Shown here: in pieces, positions 31,239 through 40,066 of the stretch
Position numbering within the stretch: position 1 is the first letter of the stretch
Layout: every line of letters starts with the position of its first letter
Assembly (NCBI GenBank): GCA_963720075.1
Contig: CAVREG010000011.1
Coordinates: 1-64,000 of the forward strand
From: PALSA-188 sp963720075
GTDB lineage: Bacteria; Acidobacteriota; Terriglobia; Terriglobales; Acidobacteriaceae
Reading direction: 5' to 3'
Length of the DNA stretch: 64,000 bases
The notes under the pieces: generated by a model
Told to the model about the DNA's origin: nothing
The model's database searches: none
The model's input: the letters and a program-made list of their open reading frames with translations, nothing else
Made by a program: the position numbers and the translations under genes

Positions 31239-32540
31239 TTGAAAATCTCTCTCAGGGTATTGGGCTCCCGAAAACCTCTGGTCTTCATGTTTGCCGCGTT
31301 CGCTGCTCTCTTGCTGTGCAGCGCCAATTTGTTCGCCAACACCCTCACCGGCACCGTGACCAACGGAACCACAAATAAGCCTTCCGCTGGCGACGAAGTT
31401 ATTTTGATAACGCTGGCGCAAGGCATGGAGGAAGCTGGACACACCAAGACCGACGCCAGCGGAAAATTCAGCCTTACTTTTGACGATGACGGCCAGCCTC
31501 ATCTCGTGCGTGTCGTTCATCAAGATGTGATGTATCACCAAATGGCCCCTCCGGGGACCAATTCGGTCGAAGTACAGGTTTACGATGTATCGAAGAAAGT
31601 TGCGGGCGTTAACGCTGTCGCCGATCTCATGTACTTGCAGGCCCAGCGCGGACAGCTTGGCGTCAGCCGCATCTTCGCTGTCAGCAATACATCGAAGCCT
31701 CCGCGCACCCAGATGAACGACCGGAATTTTGAGTTTTATCTGCCGGAAGGGGCGCACCTTGATTCCGCACAGGCCCAGACGGCTGGAGGGCAGTGGGTAG
31801 ATTCCGCGCCCGAGCAACAAGGCGAAAAGGGCCGCTACGCATTCGCGTTTCCCTTGCGCCCAGGACAAACAGAATTCCAAGTCTCATACCATTTGCCGTA
31901 CAACGGCAAGGCGACGATAGATCCCAACCTGATCTATCCGTTAGATCATTTTGTGGTCATCATGCCGCAGGCTATTCAGTTTTCTCCCGCTACTCCTGGG
32001 GTTTACGAGGACAAGCAGCCGCCCAGCCCGCCCGGCGCAATTGCGGAAGTGGCCAGCAAAGCTCGTCCCAGTGAAAAATTAGCATTTGATATTTCTGGAA
32101 GCGGAATTCTGCAAGATGACAACGCTGCTGACCAGAGCGGCCAAGCTTCTACGGCTCCGCCACCTGGGCCAGACGCCCGTCCCGGCGGCGGATTGGGACC
32201 GCCGATTGATGCTCCCGACCCTCTGCAAAAATATCGCTGGTATCTGCTCGGAGGATTTGCAGTTTTGTTGATGGCAGGAGCGGTTTACATTGCGAGCCGC
32301 ACCAGAAATGTCGCAGGTCCCAACCTTGATTCCGCGGTGGAAACCGCTGACCGGGAACGCCAGGCCCAGCCTGCTCGGCGCTCTTCGATGCTCCTCGAAG
32401 CGCTAAAAGAGGAAATGTTTCAGCTGGAACTTGACCATAAGCAGGGCCGCATATCTAAAGAAGAATATGAAAAGGCAAAATCCGCATTGGATCAAACCCT
32501 GGAACGAGCCTTGAAACGGGAATCCCCGAAAACCCCATAG
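31239..32540 (+). CDS. Exported protein with regulatory beta-domain, ccm-linked
   Basis: A 433-residue protein of the ccm operon, starting at TTG 4 bp after the previous stop. The signal peptide is clear (LVFMFAAFAALLLCSANLFA). Residues about 35-110 (LTGTVTNGTTNKPSAGDEVI, KTDASGKFSLTFDD) form a carboxypeptidase-regulatory/Ig-like domain. A second beta-domain, a Pro/Gly linker, a transmembrane helix (YLLGGFAVLLMAGAVYIAS, about residue 335) and a C-terminal helical hairpin (ELDHKQGRISKEEYEKAKSA), similar to SHOCT or CcmI-like helices, follow. The function is unknown, and the context suggests a cytochrome c assembly accessory. Confidence 0.72.
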   Translation: MKISLRVLGSRKPLVFMFAAFAALLLCSANLFANTLTGTVTNGTTNKPSAGDEVILITLAQGMEEAGHTKTDASGKFSLTFDDDGQPHLVRVVHQDVMYHQMAPPGTNSVEVQVYDVSKKVAGVNAVADLMYLQAQRGQLGVSRIFAVSNTSKPPRTQMNDRNFEFYLPEGAHLDSAQAQTAGGQWVDSAPEQQGEKGRYAFAFPLRPGQTEFQVSYHLPYNGKATIDPNLIYPLDHFVVIMPQAIQFSPATPGVYEDKQPPSPPGAIAEVASKARPSEKLAFDISGSGILQDDNAADQSGQASTAPPPGPDARPGGGLGPPIDAPDPLQKYRWYLLGGFAVLLMAGAVYIASRTRNVAGPNLDSAVETADRERQAQPARRSSMLLEALKEEMFQLELDHKQGRISKEEYEKAKSALDQTLERALKRESPKTP

Positions 32541-32559
32541 GTTTTATTCTATTTTGTTC

Positions 32560-32625
32560 AAACTCCGTCATTCCGAAGACCTACGTTTTCTCCAGCGGGG
32601 CGAGGAATCTCGCGTCAATGATTGT
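32560..32625. repeat. GTCATTCCGA/GAGGAATCT-class repeat
   Basis: CGTCATTCCGAAGACC then GCGAGGAATCTCGCG upstream of aroF. Similar strings occur at 41139-41183 (GTCATTCCGAACCGGC then GTGAGGAATCTGCTGTTTT) and upstream of dnaE2 near 22409 (AAGGAATCTGCTGTTTT). Confidence 0.55.
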
Positions 32626-32671
32626 CGCCGCCGCTCACTCACGCTAAACTTATACCCTTGAGGTGAACTGA

Positions 32672-33748
32672 ATGTTGGTCGTCATGCGGGCGCACGCTAC
32701 GGCTGACGAGGTGCGCGCGGTCTGCGAAAAGATCGAGTCGTTGGGATACCGGGCACATTCCATCCCTGGGGCAGAACGAACCGCCATCGGCATCACCGGC
32801 AATCAGGGGGAAATCGAGACCGGCACGCTGGATGAAATGGCTGGGGTGCAGGAAGTCATCCGCGTAACCAAGCCTTACAAGCTGGTCAGCCGCGACTTCC
32901 GGCAGGAAAATACTGTGATCACTTTTCTTGGTACCGACGCGACGATTGGAGGACGAAGTCTCGCAATTTTTGCCGGGCCTTGCGCCATCGAAAGCCGCGA
33001 ACAGGCCTTCGCAATTGCCGAACGGGTTCGTCGCGCCGGTGCACAGTTCTTTCGCGGAGGCGCATACAAGCCGCGAACTTCTCCATATTCTTTTCAAGGA
33101 ATGGGCGAAGAGGGGCTGCGAATTATGACGGAAGTCCGCGATAGGTTCGGGCTGAAGATCGTCACCGAGGCCGTGGACAATGAATCGTTAGATTTGGTAG
33201 AGGAATATGCCGACATCATTCAGATCGGCGCCCGCAATATGCAGAACTATTCTTTGCTGAAACGCGCCGGTCGGGCCAGCAAGCCGGTGCTGCTGAAACG
33301 AGGCATGTCGGCGACTTTGGAAGAATTACTGATGGCCGCCGAGTACGTGATGAGCGAAGGCAATTACAACGTGATCCTCTGCGAGCGCGGAGTGCGCACC
33401 TTCGCCGATCACACTCGCAACACTTTAGACCTGAGCCTGATTCCCGCGGTGCAGCGATTGAGCCACTTGCCAATCGTGGTAGATCCCAGTCACGGCACCG
33501 GAAAGCGAAACAAAGTTACGCCTCTATCTCGGGCGGCGGTTGCAGTGGGGGCAGACGGATTGATTGTTGAAGTCCATCATGATCCCGATAAAGCTCTTTC
33601 AGATGGCATTCAGTCGCTGTATCCAGATCAGTTCGATGAGCTGATGAAACAGGTGCGGCAAATCGCGCCCGTGGTGGGCAGGACGGTCTCGACTATTCTG
33701 GCGCAAGTGCCGGTTCAGGGTGTCGCACGCCCTGTCGCGGCGGAGTGA
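32672..33748 (+). CDS. aroF: 3-deoxy-7-phosphoheptulonate (DAHP) synthase
   Basis: A 358-residue type I-beta DAHP synthase, which condenses phosphoenolpyruvate and erythrose-4-phosphate at the entry to aromatic amino-acid synthesis. Residues 1-70 form the ferredoxin-like N-terminal domain (MLVVMRAHATADEVRAVCEK) that confers feedback control in this subfamily. The TIM-barrel has IFAGPCAIESREQ (metal-ligand Cys), RGGAYKPRTSPYSFQGMGEE, PVLLKRGMSATLEE and IVVDPSHGTGKRN. An AGGTGA Shine-Dalgarno precedes the ATG. The next gene overlaps its end by 29 bp. Confidence 0.95.
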   Translation: MLVVMRAHATADEVRAVCEKIESLGYRAHSIPGAERTAIGITGNQGEIETGTLDEMAGVQEVIRVTKPYKLVSRDFRQENTVITFLGTDATIGGRSLAIFAGPCAIESREQAFAIAERVRRAGAQFFRGGAYKPRTSPYSFQGMGEEGLRIMTEVRDRFGLKIVTEAVDNESLDLVEEYADIIQIGARNMQNYSLLKRAGRASKPVLLKRGMSATLEELLMAAEYVMSEGNYNVILCERGVRTFADHTRNTLDLSLIPAVQRLSHLPIVVDPSHGTGKRNKVTPLSRAAVAVGADGLIVEVHHDPDKALSDGIQSLYPDQFDELMKQVRQIAPVVGRTVSTILAQVPVQGVARPVAAE

Positions 33749-34232
33749 AGTTCGTGAAGTATTGCGCTGCAATTACATCGGCGCTTTCTTCTCGGCCATT
33801 CTTTCCTTTGGGCAGAACGGCATTGGTTCGGTTGAAGGAAATGCCGCCATCGCGAGCAATAAAATTGATTCGGTTGAAGTATTGACCGACACCCAAGGAG
33901 TTGATTTTGGGCCATATCTTTCGATGACGATTCAAGCCGTGCGCGATAAATGGTATAGCCTTATTCCTCAAGAGGCGCGTCCCCCCGGAATGAAGCAAGG
34001 CGACGTGAAGGTTGAATTCAGCATTGGCCAGAAAGGTGCCATTGGTGCACCGAAAGTAATCAAGGCTTCAGGGGACGATTCCCTTGACTGCGCGTGCACG
34101 AACGCGGTCTTGGAAGCCGCACCGTTCCATACTTTGCCTCTGGATTTCAATGGGGATCGCCTACTTTTGCGATTCCATTTCTATTACAACCTGCAAAAAA
34201 CAAAACCCGCATCGCAAGCCCAACATCCTTGA
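33720..34232 (+). CDS. TonB C-terminal-like domain protein
   Basis: A 170-residue protein. Residues about 55-165 (FGPYLSMTIQAVRDKWYSLI, DVKVEFSIGQKGAIGAPKVI, AVLEAAPFHTLPLDFNGDRL) follow the pattern of TonB/TolA C-terminal domains. The N-terminal 45 residues overlap the end of aroF in another frame and contain a weak hydrophobic stretch (YIGAFFSAILSFG), so the real start may be later. The stop is interleaved with the next gene's TTG start (TTGA), implying translational coupling to the YVTN propeller. Confidence 0.65.
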   Translation: MSHALSRRSEVREVLRCNYIGAFFSAILSFGQNGIGSVEGNAAIASNKIDSVEVLTDTQGVDFGPYLSMTIQAVRDKWYSLIPQEARPPGMKQGDVKVEFSIGQKGAIGAPKVIKASGDDSLDCACTNAVLEAAPFHTLPLDFNGDRLLLRFHFYYNLQKTKPASQAQHP

Positions 34233-35386
34233 GAAAACTATTTGTTACGGGCATCCTGCTGACCGTTCTCGGAGCCCTAGGCTGGTGGTATTTCCGTCCG
34301 CGCCCATTGCCCGATTACAGCCCGGCCTATCGCGAATATGCGTATGTCTCCAACGGTAAGAGCAATAGCGTCACGGTAATTGACCTGCGCACTTTCGAAC
34401 CCGCGAAGACGATACCCGTAGGCAGTGATCCGACCGGCATCGCAGCCAACAGTAAGAAGAATGAAGTGTACGTAGTCAACACTGCCTCTGACAACGTCAG
34501 CGTGATCAATGCCGAACGCAATGAGGTCGTCGCGACCATTGGAGTACATGGGAAGCCTTATTTCATTGACGTATCCGCCGACGGAAAACGTGGGTATGTT
34601 GCGAACTCCGGATCCGCAAATGTTTCCGTAATTGATTTTGAAAAACGGATGGTCATCGCCACCATTCCCGTAGGTAGATCCCCCGGACTGGCCCGAGTCT
34701 CGCCCGACGGCGGTACTTTGATAGTCAGCAATCGCGGCGATAACACGGTCTCAGAGATTGACACCCAGCGACTCGTGGTTCGCAGCACGGTCCCCGTATG
34801 TCAGCAGCCGGAAGACATCGCAATCCTTCCCGATAGTAGCAAAGCCTTTGTCGCATGCACAGGATCGGCGCAGGTGGCCTCGATTGATTTGAAAACTGGC
34901 AAGCTTTTGGCACTCCTCGATGTCGGCAAAACACCTGTCAATCTCGCTCTGAAGCCTGACGGTGGCGAACTTATGATTTCGAATTTCGATTCGTCCAGCA
35001 TTTCGATCGTTGAAACCGCGACGAACGAGGTCAGCGGAAGTTATTTGATTGGAGAGAATCCTACTCGCGGAGTCGTGACCGCCGATAACTCGCGCCTGTA
35101 TGTGAGTAACTTCGGATCCGACGCAATCGCGGTGTACGACATTGATCTGGGGAAATTAATTGCCTCGATCACAGTGGGAAGCCATCCCGACGCGCTGGCC
35201 CTGTCGCAGAGCCAAAATTATTTGCTAGTGCTGGATTCAGCGTCCGGGGACGCGACGGTAATTCAAAAGCGCAGGCCGACGAAATTGGAACCTACGGAAT
35301 ATTCCCTGCTAACCATGATTCCGGTGGGCGTGGAGCCTAACGATATAGCGGTGAAATCGTTCGTGCTTCCGCCGCCGCATCATTAG
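34229..35386 (+). CDS. YVTN/YncE-type seven-bladed propeller protein
   Basis: A 385-residue membrane-anchored beta-propeller. An N-terminal hydrophobic anchor (LFVTGILLTVLGALGWWYF) is followed by repeats of about 42 residues with the YVTN signature: YAYVSNGKSNSVTVIDL, EVYVVNTASDNVSVIN, RGYVANSGSANVSVIDF, RLYVSNFGSDAIAVYDI. Such propellers bind partners or cofactors outside the cytoplasm, and no enzymatic role can be assigned. The TTG start overlaps the upstream stop by 4 bp (TTGA). The frame is open further upstream inside the previous gene. It converges with, and overlaps by 4 bp, the RsbRD-type gene. Confidence 0.82.
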   Translation: MRKLFVTGILLTVLGALGWWYFRPRPLPDYSPAYREYAYVSNGKSNSVTVIDLRTFEPAKTIPVGSDPTGIAANSKKNEVYVVNTASDNVSVINAERNEVVATIGVHGKPYFIDVSADGKRGYVANSGSANVSVIDFEKRMVIATIPVGRSPGLARVSPDGGTLIVSNRGDNTVSEIDTQRLVVRSTVPVCQQPEDIAILPDSSKAFVACTGSAQVASIDLKTGKLLALLDVGKTPVNLALKPDGGELMISNFDSSSISIVETATNEVSGSYLIGENPTRGVVTADNSRLYVSNFGSDAIAVYDIDLGKLIASITVGSHPDALALSQSQNYLLVLDSASGDATVIQKRRPTKLEPTEYSLLTMIPVGVEPNDIAVKSFVLPPPHH

Positions 35387-35862
35387 CCCGTTAGTGTGCT
35401 AACCCTGTATATGGCTTCGGGCCGGCTTTGTCCGCGAACATATTGTTCGTAACCCTCGGTGGCAAAACAAAGCGCACGGTCAAAGAATTGATCTAACAAA
35501 CGCAAGAGTTCCATCTCACCATATAACTCCACGGGATTATGAAGAAATGCCTGTTCCTGCAGGAATTCCCAGAGGTGTTCTTTGGTTAGTACGGTGGCCC
35601 AGCAGTAATGCGATAACCGGACTCCCTGTGCGGCCCGTCGGCTGCCAATTTCAAAATAGCGACTTTCAATGTCCGCATCGGTCTTGGTAAGAAGCCATTC
35701 GCCCAACTGGTGCAGGATCTCGTATGTCCGGTCCCGCAACTCCGCTGGCGGTACCCGGTGCATGTCACTGCTGTGAAGTGAGGTTTGAAATTTTTCGATC
35801 AATCCTTGAGCAAGGTCATCGGAGTGTTTCTCGATAAGACGTACCAAGCGGAGCGCGATCAT
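35383..35862 (-). CDS. RsbRD N-terminal domain protein
   Basis: A 159-residue all-helical protein similar to the N-terminal sensory domain of RsbR-type stressosome co-antagonists (LVRLIEKHSDDLAQGLIEKF, LRDRTYEILHQLGEWLLTKT, IGSRRAAQGVRLSHYCWATV, LLRLLDQFFDRALCFATEGY). The STAS domain of full-length RsbR is absent, so it may be a free globin-like sensor. It is convergent with the propeller gene. A partner is not visible. Confidence 0.7.
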   Translation of the reverse strand: MIALRLVRLIEKHSDDLAQGLIEKFQTSLHSSDMHRVPPAELRDRTYEILHQLGEWLLTKTDADIESRYFEIGSRRAAQGVRLSHYCWATVLTKEHLWEFLQEQAFLHNPVELYGEMELLRLLDQFFDRALCFATEGYEQYVRGQSRPEAIYRVSTLTG

Positions 35863-35982
35863 AATTCCCCTTCTTTTTTAAGATGCTTTTGCGCCGCGGA
35901 AAGGTGCCTAATTTAAACGGAACGCGTGATGGGTGGGTGTTCAGAAGTGCGGAATAGGGATCATCACGGCTCACACTGGGGG

Positions 35983-38900
35983 TTAGCCTTTACTTCCACA
36001 GCACTTCTTGTACTTCTTGCCTGAACCGCACGGGCATGCATCATTTCGGCCGATTTTGGCGGACCCGCGAACCACTTGCTGTACAGTTTGTTGCTCGCCC
36101 GAGCCAGCCATACGTGCGCTCTCTAGCTCGCGGCGCTTCTTCCGCTGGAAGTTTTCTTCGATCTCATCCACTGAAGTCGCGACTGAACGTGGCGGACGAT
36201 GTCCATTGCCTCCTCGTCCCCCGAGCCGCAATGCGGGCACGCCAGCCTCCGGGCCGCCAGCGCCAGGATCGCCTCCGTCAGTTGACGGTACGCCGCCATC
36301 TTCGGGACGCTCCAGTATCTGCATGAGGTACAGATAGCGAACCGCGTCCTCCTGGAAGCGCTGCATCATGGCTTCGAACATGTCAAACGATTCGCGTTTG
36401 TATTCGATCAACGGATCATGCTGCCCATAGCCCCGAAGACCGATACCTTCTTTCAGGTGGTCCATGCCGAGCAGATGATCTTTCCATTGTGAGTCGAGCA
36501 CGCTCAACATGATCATTCGCTCGTGATAACGCATAGCATCCGGGCCGATGAGCTGTTCTTTCGCGTCGTAACGCGCTTTTAATTTGTCGAAAATCGCATC
36601 ACCAAGTTCCTGGCGATTCAGCGTTTCAGGGTTGATTCCTTCAGCCAGAATATCCACGCCGAATCGCGTAAAGATCGCGTCCTTCAGGCCTTTGATGTCC
36701 CAGTTGGCGGGATGAACTTTTACCGGGCAAAACTGGTCCATCAAGTTGCTCAGAATGGCTGAGACGTAATCTTCGAGGATTAAATCTTTCTGATCGAGGC
36801 CTTCCAGCAATTGGCGGCGCAGGCCATACACAGCCTCGCGTTGCTTGTTCATCACATCGTCATATTCGAGCAGATGTTTTCGCGCTTCGAAATTCTGCGC
36901 TTCGACGGCTTTTTGCGCGGCCTCTATGCGGCGGGAAATCAGGCGCGATTCGATCGGAATCCCTTCTTCCATGCCAAGCCGTTGCAGAAGCTTTGATACC
37001 CATTCCTTAGCGAAGATGCGCATCAAGTCATCTTCCAGGGAAAGATAAAATCGCGAAGAACCGGGATCGCCCTGGCGTCCGGCGCGTCCGCGAAGCTGGT
37101 TATCAATGCGGCGCGACTCGTGGCGCTCGGTCCCGAAAATGTGCAACCCGCCAGCAGCAATTACCTCATCGTGCTCTTTATCGGTTTGAACTTTGTAGCG
37201 CTCGAAGATTTCGTTCCATTGGCCTGTGGGGACGACATATTCATTCCCCGCGTAATACCAGACAGTGCTTTTGGTCTCGTCCACATCAACCAGAATCTTG
37301 CCTTGCGCGGCCCTTAGCGGTTGCGCAATTCCCTTCTTCACGCACTCTTGTTTGGCCATGAATTCAGGATTGCCGCCAAGCAGAATGTCGGTTCCGCGCC
37401 CCGCCATGTTCGTGGCAATTGTGACCATATCTTTGCGGCCGGCCTGGGCGACGATTTCCGCTTCACGCTCGTGATACTTGGCGTTCAGCACTACATGCTT
37501 GATACCTTTTTTCTTGAGTAACTCGGAAAGCCGCTCAGATTTTTCAATGGATGTCGTGCCCACCAGCACCGGCTGGCCGGTATCGTGCAATTTCTGAATC
37601 TCATCCGACGCGGCGAAGTATTTTTCCTTCTCCATTCGATACACAACGTCAGGATTCTCGAGCCGCCGCAACGGCTTGTTGGGAGGAATGACCAACACTT
37701 CGAGACGATAAATGTTGTCGAACTCAGGAGCCTCGGTTTCGGCGGTTCCCGTCATACCAGCCAGCTTTTTGTACATCCGGAAATAATTCTGGAACGTAAT
37801 CGTAGCGAGGGTCTGATTTTCGCGTTCGATCTTAACGCCTTCCTTGGCTTCGACAGATTGGTGTAAGCCGTCGGACCATCGGCGTCCCGGCATGAGGCGC
37901 CCGGTGAACTCGTCCACAATAATGACTTCGCCCTCTTTTACGACGTATTCCACATCGCGGTGATACAGCGAGTGGGCCTTGATCGCGGTCTCGACGTGAT
38001 GCTTGAGGTCCCAGTTTTCAGGATCGGCAATATTCCCAATACCGAGAAGCCCTTCAACTTTTTCCCAACCTTCGTCGGTCACGGTGATGCTGCGGTGTTT
38101 CTCGTCCACAACAAAATCCCCGGTAAGCTGCGAAGGCTCTCCCGGAGCAACATCAATTTCTTCTCCCTTTTCAAGCTTGGAGATAATGCGGTTCACGCGA
38201 GCGTACTTGTCGGTGGATTCTTCGCTGGCTCCCGAAATAATCAGCGGAGTTCGCGCTTCATCAATCAGGATTGAATCCACTTCGTCAACGATGGAAAAAT
38301 TGTGCCCTCTCTGCACGCAATCGTGCAGATCAAACTTCATGTTGTCGCGCAGATAGTCGAAACCGAACTCGTTGTTGGTCCCGTAGGTTACGTCGGAGGC
38401 GTAGGCATCGCGTCGCTGCTGGTCATCCAAATCATGCACGATTACGCCGACGCTGAGCCCAAGGAAGGTGTAAAGCTTGCCCATCCATTCGGAATCGCGT
38501 TTGGCGAGATAGTCGTTGACGGTGATCACGTGAACGCCACGCCCGCTCAGAGCGTTTAGATAAACCGGAAGGGTGGCGACCAAAGTCTTGCCTTCGCCGG
38601 TTTTCATTTCCGCAATCTTGCCCTGATGCAGAACCATGCCGCCAATTAACTGCACATCGAAGTGACGCATGTTGAGGACACGGCGGCCTGCCTCACGAAC
38701 GATGGCGAAAGCTTCTTCCAGTATGTTGTCTAGAACTTCATTTACGGCTTTAAGGCGTTCGGCGTCGAGTTCTTTGCGACGCTCACGGTCGGCTTCCGGT
38801 TCGTCGGCAATTTGGGCGACTCGTTCTTGAATTTGGCGGCGAAACGCCTCGGTTTTGGCGCGCAATTCGTCGTCGCTGAGCTTCTCAATCAAAGACTCGA

Positions 38901-38991
38901 GCGCGTTAATTGCCTGAACGCGAGGCATTAGCCTCTTGATGTCGCGTTCATTCTTGGTGCCGAAAACCTTGGCGACTACTTTATTAAACAA
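35983..38991 (-). CDS. secA: Preprotein translocase ATPase SecA
   Basis: A 1002-residue motor of the general secretion pathway. Walker A is in EMKTGEGKTLVATLP, the DEAD-like box in SIVDEVDSILIDEARTPLII, and the helicase motifs ATNMAGRGTDILLGG and RRIDNQLRGRAGRQGDPGSS are intact. The helical scaffold and wing domains follow. The C-terminal zinc/SecB-binding tail is present (RNDACPCGSGKKYKKCC). It is about 100 residues longer than E. coli SecA, with the extra length mostly in the Gly/Pro-rich linker before the tail and in the wing region. No other sec gene is adjacent. Confidence 0.97.
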   Translation of the reverse strand: MFNKVVAKVFGTKNERDIKRLMPRVQAINALESLIEKLSDDELRAKTEAFRRQIQERVAQIADEPEADRERRKELDAERLKAVNEVLDNILEEAFAIVREAGRRVLNMRHFDVQLIGGMVLHQGKIAEMKTGEGKTLVATLPVYLNALSGRGVHVITVNDYLAKRDSEWMGKLYTFLGLSVGVIVHDLDDQQRRDAYASDVTYGTNNEFGFDYLRDNMKFDLHDCVQRGHNFSIVDEVDSILIDEARTPLIISGASEESTDKYARVNRIISKLEKGEEIDVAPGEPSQLTGDFVVDEKHRSITVTDEGWEKVEGLLGIGNIADPENWDLKHHVETAIKAHSLYHRDVEYVVKEGEVIIVDEFTGRLMPGRRWSDGLHQSVEAKEGVKIERENQTLATITFQNYFRMYKKLAGMTGTAETEAPEFDNIYRLEVLVIPPNKPLRRLENPDVVYRMEKEKYFAASDEIQKLHDTGQPVLVGTTSIEKSERLSELLKKKGIKHVVLNAKYHEREAEIVAQAGRKDMVTIATNMAGRGTDILLGGNPEFMAKQECVKKGIAQPLRAAQGKILVDVDETKSTVWYYAGNEYVVPTGQWNEIFERYKVQTDKEHDEVIAAGGLHIFGTERHESRRIDNQLRGRAGRQGDPGSSRFYLSLEDDLMRIFAKEWVSKLLQRLGMEEGIPIESRLISRRIEAAQKAVEAQNFEARKHLLEYDDVMNKQREAVYGLRRQLLEGLDQKDLILEDYVSAILSNLMDQFCPVKVHPANWDIKGLKDAIFTRFGVDILAEGINPETLNRQELGDAIFDKLKARYDAKEQLIGPDAMRYHERMIMLSVLDSQWKDHLLGMDHLKEGIGLRGYGQHDPLIEYKRESFDMFEAMMQRFQEDAVRYLYLMQILERPEDGGVPSTDGGDPGAGGPEAGVPALRLGGRGGNGHRPPRSVATSVDEIEENFQRKKRRELESARMAGSGEQQTVQQVVRGSAKIGRNDACPCGSGKKYKKCCGSKG

Positions 38992-39145
38992 TCGAGCAGT
39001 TCCTTCAAAGATGAATATTAAAAGACGATTCCAGCTACTTAAAGCCTAGCATATTAGATGCGGTATCAGTAGTTACGTCGCGGGACCTCTTGGGTTTCGA
39101 ACAGGGAGACGGGCGTCCCGCCCGTCCTGCGCGCCCCGGTGCTTT

Positions 39146-40066
39146 CTACTTCGCCCGCGGATGCGTCCGGTCATAAACCTGCAAGACGTGCTTCATCGAG
39201 AGTTGGGTATAACGCTGGGTGGTCGAAAGCCGTTCGTGGCCAAGCATTTCCTGGATTGCGCGCAGATCAGCCCCCTCTTCAAGCATGTGGGTTCCAAACG
39301 CATGGCGGAGCGTGTGCGGATGCACGTCCGGCGACAGTCCCCTGGCGACCGCGATCTTCTTGATAATTCGTCCGACGCTTCGAGTTGTCATGCCACCGCC
39401 GCGCAAATTAACCAGAAGCGCTGCGGTGTTTCTTTTCTTTTCAGACAAGATTCCCAGGCGCGCCGGCAAATAGGTAGAAAGCGCAGCTTTGACGGCATCC
39501 CCAAACGGAACGTAGCGTTCCTTCTTTCCTTTCCCGCGAATCAAAATAACTTCGTCGCTCTGCCTAATGTCGTGAACCTGAATGCCCACCATCTCCGAAT
39601 TGCGAATTCCGCAGCCGTAGAGTAATTCGAACATCAAGCGGTCACGCTCGGCGAACGCTGCGACTTCCGGCATGTCTCCGTCCAGGACGGCATTCATCTC
39701 CTCGACCGTCGGCACTCGGGGAAGTTTTTTGGGAAGTTTTGGAGTGGATACCCACGCCGCTGGATTTTGTTCCACTATGCCTTCTTGCGCAAGCCAGCGG
39801 TAAAGCGAGCGCACAGCCGCCAATGCGCGCGCGACGGAAGGTTTATCGAGCCCCAGGTCATATAAGTGAGACAGGAATCCGCGAATCGTCAAGTGATCAA
39901 TGCCGCGCCACGAAAGCGGCCCCACATGATCAGCGAATTTGTCGAGATCCGACGCGTACGCCTTAAGAGTATGCGTCGAAGCATTTCGTTGACCCAAGGC
40001 GTGCAGGAAACGATCCACTGCTTTTTCGACGTCAGTTCGAGCATGCTTTGCGGCTGACGATTTCAT
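39146..40066 (-). CDS. xerC: Tyrosine recombinase XerC
   Basis: A 306-residue tyrosine recombinase. The N-terminal SAM-like core-binding domain (VDRFLHALGQRNASTHTLKAY) and catalytic domain are complete: Arg in LLYGCGIRNSE, Lys in RGKGKKERYVPFG, HTLRHAFGTHMLEEGADLRA, GHERLSTTQRYTQLS with the nucleophilic Tyr. I chose the ATG at 40066 (MKSSAAKHART) because it overlaps the upstream recombinase stop as ATGA. The frame is open 180 bp further inside that gene. With its neighbour it probably resolves chromosome dimers at dif. Confidence 0.9.
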   Translation of the reverse strand: MKSSAAKHARTDVEKAVDRFLHALGQRNASTHTLKAYASDLDKFADHVGPLSWRGIDHLTIRGFLSHLYDLGLDKPSVARALAAVRSLYRWLAQEGIVEQNPAAWVSTPKLPKKLPRVPTVEEMNAVLDGDMPEVAAFAERDRLMFELLYGCGIRNSEMVGIQVHDIRQSDEVILIRGKGKKERYVPFGDAVKAALSTYLPARLGILSEKKRNTAALLVNLRGGGMTTRSVGRIIKKIAVARGLSPDVHPHTLRHAFGTHMLEEGADLRAIQEMLGHERLSTTQRYTQLSMKHVLQVYDRTHPRAK

